A stretch of 64,000 nt of DNA from Pseudomonas vlassakiae (GCF_014269035.2 NZ_JABWRP020000002.1:310001-374000); one strand, 5' to 3'. Counted from the stretch's first letter, positions 7,172-15,221 are shown. Translations and numbers: made by a program. The notes: generated from the letters alone by a model not told the origin.

Positions 7172-7515
7172 CTGATTCAGCACGTCCGCAATACGCTGGC
7201 CCGTCAATACGCCAGATCCAGGGTGACCTGTCAGCTCATGCAGGGCATATCGGCAAGATCTTCATCGACATTTACGAACGCTAAAGGCGCTGCGGCGGTC
7301 AATGTTTATGCAGCCAGCGCCCGGGAGGATCTAACCGTATCGGTATCAATTTGCCGGCAGGAGATCATTGAGCTCAAGTCCGCAGCCCGGTGAACCATCA
7401 CCAATACCCAGGAACGCCTGGATGAGCTTACCGGTGATGATCCCCACGCAGACATGACGAGCACTGGGCAGCTGATCGAGACAGCGAATCGGCATGAAAC
7501 AGAAGGAGTAGAGCG
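7172..7515. other. Gene debris between IS stub and DUF2188 gene
   Basis: Two coding-looking remnants lie here. One frame ends at 7284 with SIRQIQGDLSAHAGHIGKIF and IDIYER, and looks like a protein C-terminus fused to the IS stub. From about 7290 a second frame reads SICRQEIIELKSAAR, hits a TGA at 7391, and continues in the same frame as TITNTQERLDELTGDD and QLIETANRHETEGVER. The second looks like a small helical protein interrupted by one stop codon. I recognise neither family. Confidence 0.35.
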
Positions 7516-7740
7516 ATGGACAACTACCACGTCAGCCCCACTGCAGACGGCTGGGAGCTAAAAAAGGCCGGTGCTGAGCGGGCGTCGAAACGCAGCAGCA
7601 CGAAGCAGGAGCTGGTAGGTTCCCTTTCCGAGTTCTTCGAAGGCAAGACGGCCTCGGTGAAAATCCATAAGGCAGATGGCAGCATTGAAGAAGAACGCAC
7701 ATATCCTCGCTCCGCTGATCCGAGGCGAACCCAGGGGTGA
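7516..7740 (+). CDS. DUF2188 family protein
   Basis: The product has 74 residues and begins with YHVSPTADGWELKKAGAERA, the DUF2188 pattern (YHV-P-GW-VK-GA-RA), followed by a helix and the VKIHKADGSIEEERTY strand pair. The function of the family is unknown; members are small and soluble. AAGGAG lies 8 bases before the ATG. Its stop overlaps the GTG start of the next gene, suggesting coupled translation of the pair. Confidence 0.75.
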   Translation: MDNYHVSPTADGWELKKAGAERASKRSSTKQELVGSLSEFFEGKTASVKIHKADGSIEEERTYPRSADPRRTQG

Positions 7741-8186
7741 CTCCCGTCACGCCTACGGGCCTGGGCATTGACTTGCAGGAAGCTCAGAGCCGGGGACTCT
7801 ACAAGTGGTTGCTCGCCAGCTTCCTCGTTGGGAAGAGGATTCGCTCGACAGTGGCGCTCGAGGCATACCGCAATCTAGTGGATCGACATGGCCTGAACTG
7901 CCCCGGAAGGCTAGCCCGGTGCGCTCACCGAGACTTGGTGCGATTGCTGGGGCAGGCTGGCTATGCACGGTATGACGAATCCACGGCGAGGCGGCTCAAG
8001 ACGCTGGGTGTGCGCCTTGAGTCTGAGTTGCATCAGTTCCACACGCCTGGTCAGCCGATGGATGTCGATAAATTAAAAGTATGGCTTTTGAGCTTCGACG
8101 GAATCGGGCCGAAAACCTTGGAGATTTTCCTGTGCGAAGCTGGGCCACTTCTGCACCAGGGATCACCGCAATCCCCGATGCGTTGA
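7737..8186 (+). CDS. Helix-hairpin-helix (EndoIII-like) protein
   Basis: The protein has 149 residues from a GTG that overlaps the DUF2188 stop. It has the order of an HhH-GPD DNA glycosylase core: helical KWLLASFLVGKRI, an RLARCAHRDLVRLLGQAGY segment and the hairpin GIGPKTLEIFL at about residues 121-131. It lacks the second half of a full glycosylase, including the catalytic Asp region and the FeS cysteines, and its last 15 residues do not resemble the family. It may therefore be a non-enzymatic DNA-binding relative or a gene with an altered 3' end. Confidence 0.6.
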   Translation: MTPVTPTGLGIDLQEAQSRGLYKWLLASFLVGKRIRSTVALEAYRNLVDRHGLNCPGRLARCAHRDLVRLLGQAGYARYDESTARRLKTLGVRLESELHQFHTPGQPMDVDKLKVWLLSFDGIGPKTLEIFLCEAGPLLHQGSPQSPMR

Positions 8187-8210
8187 TCGGATCGGGTGCC
8201 ATATGGCTCA

Positions 8211-8903
8211 TTAGCGGTTGCGTAGGGTATCTAGAGCAGGAGACCAGATGGTATGGCCACATCGGGTGCAAGAGACTGAGTCCTGCGCCTCGTGGTAAGT
8301 CGGGAATCCGCAGTTCACGCAGCAGTAGAGGCCTGCAGTCGGGGGTGATGCAAACTCTGACCGGTGTTCTTCAGGGAGCACCGATAGGCCAGGGCGAGTG
8401 TCTTCAGCAGCGTAAAAATAAAGGCTGAGATCCCCATCGGTTTCCAACAGGCCAAGACGTACCTGGCCCAAGTGTTCCACACCTTGTTGACGAAGCTCCA
8501 TGAACAGTTCATTGGAGGATATGTTCAGGTTTTGTAGAGAATGGATTTCATACATCCCATCCTTCACCACCGTGATGGGTAAGCCATCGATCCACGCCTC
8601 ACAGGTTTTGCTTCGCCTCATGAGGTAAAGGGTGCCGCGATAGAGCAGCAATAGCGTGAGGAAGACGAGCGCGACCGGAAGCAGGGGCACATCTTCGTAA
8701 AAGGTCACATCGCCTGCTGCAGAACCAAGGGTAAGAATGACGACGAGTTCGAATCGGGAGAGCTGTCTGATCCCACGTCGGCCACTGAACTTCAAGAAGA
8801 AGAATACGGCCAGGAATGCTACAGAAACCCGCAGGGCAACCTCGAGAAGGAAGGTTAGCGGAAGCTCGCCAATCAGCATCCGTTGCAGATCGAATGTGAC
8901 CAT
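8211..8903 (-). CDS. DUF421 membrane protein with C-terminal zinc ribbon
   Basis: The product has 230 residues. Three N-terminal membrane helices lead into the DUF421 signature FSGRRGIRQLSRFELVVIL and a soluble beta domain with CEAWIDGLPITVVKDGMY, as in YetF/YcaP proteins. The C-terminus adds a ribbon with two CxxC pairs (CVNC and CTRC), probably zinc-binding. The family's molecular role is unknown. It converges on the HhH gene with a 24-base gap. DUF421, HhH and DUF2188 genes are typical stress-type accessory genes of soil pseudomonads. Confidence 0.8.
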   Translation of the reverse strand: MVTFDLQRMLIGELPLTFLLEVALRVSVAFLAVFFFLKFSGRRGIRQLSRFELVVILTLGSAAGDVTFYEDVPLLPVALVFLTLLLLYRGTLYLMRRSKTCEAWIDGLPITVVKDGMYEIHSLQNLNISSNELFMELRQQGVEHLGQVRLGLLETDGDLSLYFYAAEDTRPGLSVLPEEHRSEFASPPTAGLYCCVNCGFPTYHEAQDSVSCTRCGHTIWSPALDTLRNR

Positions 8904-9060
8904 TCTCTATCCCGTTTTTCAATGTTGTTCAAGCAGCGGGCAGGCCGCTCCTCTAGCGCTTGCTGATCGTTATAGAGAGTCTTGAAACCAACGAAGAATT
9001 CAATTCCGGTCGCGATCGGCAACGAAGCATTCGCGCCTGAGCAGCTCTAGAGGCGGCGGT

Positions 9061-9309
9061 TTGACCGTCGAAAATTTATTCGTCGCAGTGGAACACCTAC
9101 CAGGTTATCAACTTAGCATTGGCCTTGAAAAACAAGAGATCCTAGACGACCAAGGCAGCCGCGTTCCGTTTGATGTCGATCCGTTCCGAAAACACTGCTT
9201 GCTGAATGGATTGGACGAAGTCGGTATGACGTTACGCAAGGCGGATGCTATTCGGCAATTCGAGAAAACGCGAATAGACTTGGAACCATGGCTTTACGAG
9301 CGGTTTTAG
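9061..9309 (+). pseudogene. 3' fragment of leuD (isopropylmalate isomerase small subunit)
   Basis: The frame carries LPGYQLSIGLEKQEILDDQG, DPFRKHCLLNGLDEVGMTL and EPWLYERF, the C-terminal third of LeuD, which partners LeuC in leucine synthesis. A complete LeuD has about 210 residues; only about 75 are present. The N-terminal swivelling domain and substrate loop are absent, and no leuC lies nearby. The TTG at 9061 is simply the first in-frame start. This is a displaced fragment, with the working leuCD presumably elsewhere. Confidence 0.75.
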
Positions 9310-9348
9310 CTTTGAACTGCGCCCCAACCGCAAACAGCTTATGGCTTT

Positions 9349-9388
9349 CTGAATCGCCGGTGGTTCCGTAGACACGTCGAACGGCTGC
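9349..9388 (+). repeat. 40-bp inverted repeat, left copy
   Basis: This stretch (starting CTGAATCGCC and ending CGAACGGCTGC) matches the reverse complement of 10736-10775 at 35 of 40 positions. The two copies flank the genes at 9532-9966 and 10126-10560. On the minus strand both copies encode AAVR-x-VY-x-T in the same frame, so they may derive from one coding sequence. Confidence 0.7.
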
Positions 9389-9469
9389 TTCTCCACCGCG
9401 AGGATTGTCTTTTTCCAAGCCGGCTACACGCCTCAGCGCATCTTTCCACCCGGCACTATGCCCGAAGCC

Positions 9470-9495
9470 AAAAGCCCAGCACACGCTGGGCTTTT
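9470..9495. terminator. Bidirectional rho-independent terminator
   Basis: AAAAGCCCAGC, an ACAC loop and GCTGGGCTTTT form an 11-bp perfect stem with A and T tracts on both sides. It lies between the leuD fragment (plus) and the end of the gene at 9532 (minus) and can serve both directions. Confidence 0.8.
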
Positions 9496-9531
9496 GAAAA
9501 CGCTAGGTCTATCCGCATCGGAGTTGCCAAA

Positions 9532-9966
9532 TCATCGATCATTCTTTGAAGAAGATCTGACGGCGTTGGATAGACCTCTTGAATTGTGGTCACCTGGAGT
9601 CGTTTGTGAGATGGCAGTGGATTTGGCCAAACCGCGAGTGTCTTTGGAGTGAGCGATACCCGAGGTAGTGGTTCCGTGACCATTATCAGTGTTGCGGGAG
9701 CTCCCGTAATGGTTGCCGCTTACACCGTGATCGCGTGTGGCCTTGCCAGCGTGATCGCTTCCAGCGCTTTTGCCATTTCCGCTGTTCCCTCCCATACCGC
9801 CTGAATGCCCACCTCCATGTCCGCCGCCATTACCGCCTCCACCGCCATGACCACCACCTCCACCTTTGGCATAGGCGGAACCAATAGGTGAGATATCTGC
9901 GGGTACGAATGGAATCATCCCGAGTGCCAATGCACAAGCAAAGACAGCAAGCACGGGTTTTCTCAT
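9532..9966 (-). CDS. Secreted Gly/His/Ser-rich protein
   Basis: The product has 144 residues with a classical signal peptide (basic MRKP, hydrophobic core, cleavage likely after SAYA). The mature part is low-complexity: glycine and histidine runs (GGGHGGG repeats) at about residues 35-60, then a Ser/Asn/Thr/His-rich tail without cysteines. Such sequence suggests metal binding or an extracellular disordered role, but no domain is recognised. GGAGGCG precedes the start. It is divergent from the CigR-like gene at 10126, and the pair sits between inverted 40-bp repeats. Confidence 0.65.
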   Translation of the reverse strand: MRKPVLAVFACALALGMIPFVPADISPIGSAYAKGGGGGHGGGGGNGGGHGGGHSGGMGGNSGNGKSAGSDHAGKATRDHGVSGNHYGSSRNTDNGHGTTTSGIAHSKDTRGLAKSTAISQTTPGDHNSRGLSNAVRSSSKNDR

Positions 9967-10125
9967 TTTTTATTCGCCTCCAGAGGCGTGTGGTAGAGCT
10001 GAAGGTGCCAATCAGACCGACATTAGCGGCTTAAGTTCTTGAATCCCGACGGAATGCTCGCACCCTGACTGGCATTGCCTCTACCAGTAGATTAGCTACT
10101 CTGTGGTTGGATAAGGTCCCAAGGA

Positions 10126-10560
10126 ATGCTAACCGTGAGAAGGAAATTCAGTATCGCCGTAGCTTTCTCCCTGGCTCTGGTTGTAAGCCCGATCTTGCTG
10201 GCAGATCCCGGGAAAGGGAAAAGCCACGACAAGGGAGGACAACACGCAAGCCAAGGTCATCAGGGCAACAGCAATGACTGGCACGAAGGGCCTTCCGTCG
10301 ATTTAGGAGGGGTGCGAGTCATCCTCAATGACAACCGCAATTACTGGAATCCAGGCTCTCCCTTACCGCCGGGTATCCAGAAGAATCTGGCGCGTGGCAA
10401 GCCTCTCCCGCCCGGGATTGCGAAGAAGCTGGATAGCCGACTGATCGGGCGACTTCCTCATTACAATGGTTATGAGTGGCAGCAAGCTGGAACTGACCTG
10501 CTGCTTGTGGCTATTACTTCAGGTGTCATCTATGAAGTACTACACGATGTGCTTGACTAA
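10126..10560 (+). CDS. CigR/RcnB-like periplasmic protein
   Basis: The product has 144 residues. A signal peptide ends near SPILLA. Then comes a basic, Gly/His-rich linker and the motif LPPGIQKNLARGKPLPPGIA, typical of proteins annotated as CigR-family or RcnB-like. The last 25 residues form a hydrophobic helix (LLLVAITSGVIYEVLHDVL). ATG 10126 has its purine box only 1-2 bases upstream, whereas GTG 10135 has AAGGA at 8 bases, so the true start may be 10135. CigR is an anti-virulence regulator in Salmonella; the role here is unknown. Confidence 0.7.
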   Translation: MLTVRRKFSIAVAFSLALVVSPILLADPGKGKSHDKGGQHASQGHQGNSNDWHEGPSVDLGGVRVILNDNRNYWNPGSPLPPGIQKNLARGKPLPPGIAKKLDSRLIGRLPHYNGYEWQQAGTDLLLVAITSGVIYEVLHDVLD

Positions 10561-10691
10561 GTCCCGTGGACCCATGAACTGGATCTTGTGACCAGGAAAA
10601 GCTTGAGCACACCTGGTGCCGAGAAAATGTTCAAGAAGTATCAGGTGATTCTGTGGGGCATGGCTGAGACAGGCCCCGTGAACGTCAACTA

Positions 10692-10775
10692 TGGGTCGTT
10701 AGCTGCCGGTCATAGGTGACCGCTTCCGACCCAGTGCAGCCGTTCGAGGTGTCTACGAAACCATGAGCGATTCAG
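10692..10775. repeat. Nested palindrome plus right copy of 40-bp inverted repeat
   Basis: 10692-10733 is an imperfect palindrome: outer arms TGGGTCG and CGACCCA, inner arms CGGTCA and TGACCG with a TAGG loop. It abuts 10736-10775, the inverted copy of 9349-9388. The element ends exactly at the stop codon of the LysR gene (10776). The remaining DNA from 10561 holds no convincing gene. Confidence 0.65.
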
Positions 10776-11684
10776 TCATGCCGTCGGCGAACCTAATGCA
10801 GTAACTACTTCGTCTATGAAGTGCCTGAGCTTCGCGGAGGGGCGGCGGTCCAAGGGGTAGATCAGGTTGACGGGATACGTGGGCCCTTCGAAATCCTCGA
10901 AGAGTACGACCAGTTCACCCCGTTGCACGTAAGGCCTCAGTACATCCTCGACGCACAGCGTGATGCCGAAATCCGCTAATGCAGCGTTCACTTTGGCCAG
11001 GGTGTTATTGACGTTCAATCGACTCGCAATGGGAATCGTGAACGTCTGCCCGTTTTTGCTGAAGCGCCAGAGTTTGTCCGTCATTCGATCGGAAAACAGA
11101 TAGCCCAGGCAATCATGGCCCACCAGTTGTTCGGGATGGAGCGGGGTCCCTTTGCGTGATAGATAAGCGGGAGATGCGCAAGCAAACATCCTGAAAGGTC
11201 TCAAGCCGCGCTGGACCAATGCCGCGCTGTCGGCCAACTGGGGTTTGCCCAGCCGAAACACGACTTCGAATCCCTCTTCTACGATATTCACGAACCTGTC
11301 CGTCAACTCCAACTCGATTTCCGTTTCTGGGTAACGCGTCAGGTACTGGGTCAGGAAGGGAATGAGTCGATGAGAGCCATAGTTATAGGGCGCACTGATG
11401 CGGATTTTTCCGCGCGGCGTCGAGTTTGCCGACAGCGCCAGCTCATCGGCATCTGCAACGTCGCTCAGGATAGCCTTGCAGCGCACATAATACTCCCTGC
11501 CCACGGCAGTCAGGCTTTGTCGGCGAGTGGTGCGGGTGATCAGTTTAAGGCCTAGCTGAGATTCCAGATTGCTGACCTGCTTGGCTATCAGCTGTGGCGT
11601 CACGCCTAACACGGCAGCGGCTGCAGAGAAGGAATCTGATTCAGCGGCTGCTACGAACGCCGCCATGCTTTTCAGCTTATCCAT
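10776..11684 (-). CDS. LysR-family transcriptional regulator
   Basis: The product has 302 residues. The N-terminal winged helix (MAAFVAAAESDSFSAAAAVL, then VSNLESQLGLKLITRTTR) is intact, followed by a PBP2-type effector domain beginning at KIRISAPYNYG. The sequence LPLDRRPSAKLRHFIDEV-like end (YPLDRRPSAKLRHFIDEV) is typical of the CrgA/DsdC-like branch. It is divergent from the gene at 11809 with a 124-bp spacer that contains the palindrome GAAGATCTTC (11734-11743), so it may control that gene. Confidence 0.85.
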   Translation of the reverse strand: MDKLKSMAAFVAAAESDSFSAAAAVLGVTPQLIAKQVSNLESQLGLKLITRTTRRQSLTAVGREYYVRCKAILSDVADADELALSANSTPRGKIRISAPYNYGSHRLIPFLTQYLTRYPETEIELELTDRFVNIVEEGFEVVFRLGKPQLADSAALVQRGLRPFRMFACASPAYLSRKGTPLHPEQLVGHDCLGYLFSDRMTDKLWRFSKNGQTFTIPIASRLNVNNTLAKVNAALADFGITLCVEDVLRPYVQRGELVVLFEDFEGPTYPVNLIYPLDRRPSAKLRHFIDEVVTALGSPTA

Positions 11685-11808
11685 ATCTTCAAACGTTAGT
11701 TGTTAATGTTATTTGAATTTGAGCATTTATCTTGAAGATCTTCCTGCTTAGCATCCGCTCGGTCAATCAAAAGAAGCGCTGCGCGCCTTACTGAACGGAG
11801 AGTCTGAA

Positions 11809-12270
11809 ATGGTGAACATTTCCCTTGAAACGGTCGACGCTACGGCGCGTCGCTTGTTGCGCGTCATTACCCAAGCCCATGTGCGGTTCCTCCCGGGCAC
11901 TTACGCCTTTCTGGAGTTTCCGTTGCCATCGTTTCCTGCTGCCGTCCGCCCCGATGCGCTGGCGCTCGTACGGGATGACCAGGTTTGGAGTCAACTGGTC
12001 CCTTGTGCAGATGTCGAGCAAGAGCTGTTCGGTGTGTTCCGCTTCCATTTTCCGCAAGGCGCCGACAACAGCGGTTTCGTTGGCTGGTTGGCAATGCTCC
12101 TCAAGCAGAAGTTCGGCACCGGCGTATTCGTGACCTGTGGCCAGAATCGAGATGAGGGTGGGATCTTTGATTACTGGGGCGTCCCGGCCAGCCTGGCTTC
12201 AGAAGTCTTTGCAGAGATCCAGACTTTGGTAGATGGCCAAGCGGACGGCGAGGGGGGCGTTTCACACTAG
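11809..12270 (+). CDS. DUF6196-like protein
   Basis: The product has 153 residues, is soluble and has no signal peptide. Conserved-looking blocks are YAFLEFPL near residue 35, RPDALALVRDDQVWSQLVP, NSGFVGWLAMLLK and GVFVTCGQN...GGIFDYWG. I recall these as the DUF6196 family, common in pseudomonads and without assigned activity. It is transcribed away from the LysR gene, the usual arrangement of a regulator and its target. The call of the family number is from memory. Confidence 0.6.
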   Translation: MVNISLETVDATARRLLRVITQAHVRFLPGTYAFLEFPLPSFPAAVRPDALALVRDDQVWSQLVPCADVEQELFGVFRFHFPQGADNSGFVGWLAMLLKQKFGTGVFVTCGQNRDEGGIFDYWGVPASLASEVFAEIQTLVDGQADGEGGVSH

Positions 12271-12402
12271 CGCATACGCCGTCAAAGCCTGCGCGGCGGT
12301 TATCAGGAGGCTGGTTGATGGCACGATTACCTTTGGATTCTTAAGCAAATGTCACAGGTCATACGCGCTGAACTCCCGTCGATTGGAAGACGTCCCTCGC
12401 AA

Positions 12403-12427
12403 GAATGCCCGCCAAAAAAGGGCATTC
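12403..12427 (+). promoter_or_regulatory. Hairpin in the leader of the YqjD-like operon
   Basis: GAATGCCC and GGGCATTC pair around a 9-base GCCAAAAAA loop, 29 bases before the start codon at 12456. There is no T tract, so it is not a standard terminator. It could stabilise or modulate the mRNA leader. Confidence 0.35.
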
Positions 12428-12455
12428 ACTTCCAATCAGCTTCGAGGGTACAACG

Positions 12456-13049
12456 ATGGAAAAGACCGACCAAAGCTCGACATCTCCACCCGGCAACCTC
12501 CAGGACCACGTGCATGCCATCCACCAAGAGGCCGCAGCGGTACTGGGTGAAGCCAAGCACCAGGGCAGCGAGCAATTTGAGCATTATCGCGATACTGCAG
12601 CCGACCAGCTCGATTCGCTGAAGGAGGGCGCGCGATCAGCGGCGTCGGCGCTGGAGGGCAATGACAGCCTGGGGCTCTCGCACTATCTGAGCCAGGCGGC
12701 TGAATGTGTCGGCGAGTTCGCCGAACAGGTCCGTCATGAAAGCGCCGAGAGCCTGCTGCAACGCGGTGCACAGCTTGCCCGCAGCAACCCGGCACTGTTT
12801 CTGGCCGGCAGCGTTGCAGTCGGCTTTGCCGTGTCACGTTTCCTCCGAGCCAGTGCCACCCAGGAACCAAGCCGTCCTGCGGCTGAGGCTTTCAGCCCGC
12901 CGCATCCTGCGCAGCCAGAAACGCCTGACAGAGGCAGCGACATATCCACCAGCACTCTTTACACCCCGAACGATCCCGTTGGTACAGGTGCCGGTACGCC
13001 GGTCAGTGGCAGCCCGTTCGAGCGCGACCCGCTCAAAGGAGGTGAATGA
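12456..13049 (+). CDS. YqjD/DUF883-like membrane-anchored protein
   Basis: The product has 197 residues from ATG 12456 (GAGGG upstream). The N-terminal 110 residues are helical and charged, with long amphipathic stretches (DHVHAIHQEAAAVLGEAK and following). One C-terminal membrane helix (NPALFLAGSVAVGFAVSRFL) is followed by a disordered proline-rich tail. In E. coli the related YqjD is a stationary-phase membrane protein that binds ribosomes. Here it is the first gene of a three-gene operon; its stop overlaps the next start by 4 bases (ATGA). Confidence 0.65.
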   Translation: MEKTDQSSTSPPGNLQDHVHAIHQEAAAVLGEAKHQGSEQFEHYRDTAADQLDSLKEGARSAASALEGNDSLGLSHYLSQAAECVGEFAEQVRHESAESLLQRGAQLARSNPALFLAGSVAVGFAVSRFLRASATQEPSRPAAEAFSPPHPAQPETPDRGSDISTSTLYTPNDPVGTGAGTPVSGSPFERDPLKGGE

Positions 13050-13474
13050 TGAACAACGATCCTTTGCATGACACAGGCGTACACACCTCGGAAAACGATG
13101 CGGTCGGCGTGGGTGGGCTGCTGCGCCAATTGATGCGCGAAGTGCCCGAGCTGTTCACCAAGGAACTGGCGCTGGCCAAGGCTGAATTGCAGCACAACCT
13201 GGCCACCCTGAAGGCGGGTACGGCGGCGGTGGCAGCCGGGGCGATCGTGGTGCTGGCGGGCTTTGTCATCCTCCTGATGGCGGCGGTCTACGCGTTGGCG
13301 CTGGTGGTCGCGCCGTGGTTGGCAGCGTTGATCGTCGGCGCAGTCACGGTAGTGATTGGCTTCATCATGCTGCAGTCTGGCAAGAAGCAATTCGAGCCCG
13401 GCCACTTGGCACCTGATCGCACCTTGCATGCCATGCAACAGGACAAGGACACGCTGAAGAGGAAATTGCCATGA
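13046..13474 (+). CDS. YqjE-like phage-holin superfamily III protein
   Basis: The product has 142 residues. A charged N-terminal helix (LRQLMREVPELFTKELALAK) is followed by two membrane helices at about residues 52-77 and 80-105, the Phage_holin_3_6/YqjE layout. Despite the family name these are bacterial chromosomal proteins, not lysis holins. Overlaps of 4 bases with both neighbours show tight coupling. The set YqjD-YqjE-DUF3618 recurs in Proteobacteria and is tied to stress or stationary phase. Confidence 0.75.
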   Translation: MMNNDPLHDTGVHTSENDAVGVGGLLRQLMREVPELFTKELALAKAELQHNLATLKAGTAAVAAGAIVVLAGFVILLMAAVYALALVVAPWLAALIVGAVTVVIGFIMLQSGKKQFEPGHLAPDRTLHAMQQDKDTLKRKLP

Positions 13475-14277
13475 CCACTCCTTTCGAGACTGATGCGCAA
13501 AAAGACCCGCAGCTGCTGGAACAGGAAATCAACGCCAAGCGCGAGCATATCAGCGACTTGGTGGATGCCCTCGAACAGCGCCTGAGCCCAGGCCAGATGC
13601 TTGACCGGGTGTTGGCCTATTCCAAAGGCCATGGCGGCGAGTTTTTCCACAACCTCGGCACCACGCTTAAAAATAATCCGGTACCCGCGACCTTGACGGT
13701 GCTGGGCCTGGCTTGGCTGGGCCTGAACCAGAACCGCCCGTTCAACCCTGGGCCGGCGCATGACGGTCCCGGATTGGGCGAGAAAATCGGCGATGCCGTA
13801 GACACGGTGAAAGATGCCTTCGCCCATGCTGGAGCAGCGATGCACGATGCAAGCCAGAAAGCACGCATGAAGGCCCATGATGTACGCGATCGGGCCAGTG
13901 AGCTGGGCAGCGGTGCGCGCGATTCCGTAGGTGCTTCAGCTGATACCGTGCGCAGTACCGCACACAGGGTCGCGGACCAGACCACGGCATTGAAGGGGCA
14001 ATTCGATCATCTGCTGCAGGAACAGCCGATGGTGCTGGCAGCCTTGGGCATCGCGCTGGGGGCGGCATTGGGGGCGGCGCTGCCGAGCACGCATAAAGAA
14101 GATCAACTGATGGGCGCCCGCAGCGACCGGTTGACCGATACCCTCAAGGCCAAGGGCAGCGAGGTGAAGACGTCGGTCGAGCAGTCCGTCCATCAGACGG
14201 GTGATGCCGGGTCATCAAAGGCGGGCCGCCAACCTGAAGGCTCTGACCTTTCTGCCGGGCTGGGTTTCACTCCATGA
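13471..14277 (+). CDS. DUF3618 domain protein
   Basis: The product has 268 residues. The N-terminus has the DUF3618 pattern: DPQLLEQEINAKREHISDLV then LEQRLSPGQMLD. A short hydrophobic segment follows near residue 70 (PATLTVLGLAWLGL), then a long helical, apolipophorin-like stretch with repeated A/D/H-rich heptads to residue 185 and a second small hydrophobic segment (LAALGIALGAALGAALP). It is the last gene of the coupled operon. Function unknown; membrane-surface binding is a reasonable inference. Confidence 0.75.
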   Translation: MTTPFETDAQKDPQLLEQEINAKREHISDLVDALEQRLSPGQMLDRVLAYSKGHGGEFFHNLGTTLKNNPVPATLTVLGLAWLGLNQNRPFNPGPAHDGPGLGEKIGDAVDTVKDAFAHAGAAMHDASQKARMKAHDVRDRASELGSGARDSVGASADTVRSTAHRVADQTTALKGQFDHLLQEQPMVLAALGIALGAALGAALPSTHKEDQLMGARSDRLTDTLKAKGSEVKTSVEQSVHQTGDAGSSKAGRQPEGSDLSAGLGFTP

Positions 14278-14296
14278 ATGGCAAGCCCATGCCTCG

Positions 14297-14324
14297 CCAG
14301 CCCTTTCAGTACGCAAAGGGCTGG
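14297..14324 (+). terminator. Terminator after the DUF3618 operon
   Basis: CCAGCCCTTT, a CAGTACGC loop and AAAGGGCTGG form a 10-bp perfect stem, 20 bases after the DUF3618 stop. The T tract is weak (TGTTCATCC). Confidence 0.6.
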
Positions 14325-14419
14325 TGTTCATCCTGACCGAAGGGTTTTGTGGATTACCGTTCAGGCCAATGCGTCCACCGCCGGGCGTGTCGGGGTCATT
14401 ATCCAGCAGGAGGACCAGC

Positions 14420-15145
14420 ATGATTCATCTGGGGTGTGCGGGTTGGAGCCTGCCAAGTCACTCTGCCAATCACTTTCCACAGTCAGGGTCCCACCTGCAA
14501 CGCTACGCTGGCCAGTTGAACGCAGTGGAGATCAACAGTTCGTTCTACCGGCCCCATCGGCCAGAAACCTACGCTCGCTGGGCTTCGTCTGTGCCTGAGG
14601 ATTTTCTCTTCGCAGTGAAAGTACCCAAAAGGATCACCCACGAGCTGCGCTTGCAGGGCTGCGAGAGCCCGCTTGCCGAATTCCTGGCCCAATGTGGGCA
14701 ACTGGGTAGCCGCCTGGGATGCCTGTTGATACAGCTACCACCGTCGCTGATCTATGAGTACGCCGTTGCGCGGCGTTTTTTCGAAAGGGTGCGTGAGCGC
14801 TATGAGGGCCCGCTAGCTTTGGAGCCGAGGCACAGCAGTTGGCATGACGCACAGGCGTTGTTGATGGATCAGCAGGTAGCTCAGGTTGCGGCCAACCCTG
14901 CGCGATTCGGCACCGATGCATCGCCGGCTGGATGGCCGGGCCTGGTCTATTGGCGCTTGCACGGCGAACCGCGGATCTACCACAGCGAGTATTCGCTTGA
15001 CTACCTCAATGGTTTGGCTGAACAGTTGCAACGCAGTTGCGCAGCCGGACACCGCACCTGGTGTATTTTTGACAATACTGCCTCAGGCGCAGCGACCGCC
15101 AATGCGCTGCAATTGCAGCGCTGTTTGTCGATGCAAGCAGGTTGA
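14420..15145 (+). CDS. DUF72 (YecE-like) TIM-barrel protein
   Basis: The product has 241 residues from ATG 14420, with CAGGAGG upstream; longer in-frame starts are not needed. The sequence starts MIHLGCAGWSLPS and holds NAVEINSSFYR, FAVKVPKRITHELRL, LIQLPPSL, LALEPRHSSWH and YWRLHGEP, the DUF72 blocks in order. Known structures are TIM barrels. The biochemical activity is unsettled; some members occur near nucleic-acid enzymes. The protein is slightly short but has all blocks. Confidence 0.85.
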   Translation: MIHLGCAGWSLPSHSANHFPQSGSHLQRYAGQLNAVEINSSFYRPHRPETYARWASSVPEDFLFAVKVPKRITHELRLQGCESPLAEFLAQCGQLGSRLGCLLIQLPPSLIYEYAVARRFFERVRERYEGPLALEPRHSSWHDAQALLMDQQVAQVAANPARFGTDASPAGWPGLVYWRLHGEPRIYHSEYSLDYLNGLAEQLQRSCAAGHRTWCIFDNTASGAATANALQLQRCLSMQAG

Positions 15146-15221
15146 GCCTGTTCAACGCAAACCCGCAGCCAGTCAAAAGAGGGACGCTGCGCATCGGATA
15201 CTGAAAAGCCCCAGGAATGTA

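Noticed and set aside
9248..9484. Minus-strand frame of 78 codons overlapping the leuD fragment
   Set aside because: No ribosome site, no family match; its open length is helped by the repeat at 9349. Left as repeat-associated sequence.
13046..13474. Holin-superfamily gene as sign of a second prophage
   Set aside because: It is a YqjE-type chromosomal protein in a YqjD-YqjE-DUF3618 operon with no phage genes around.
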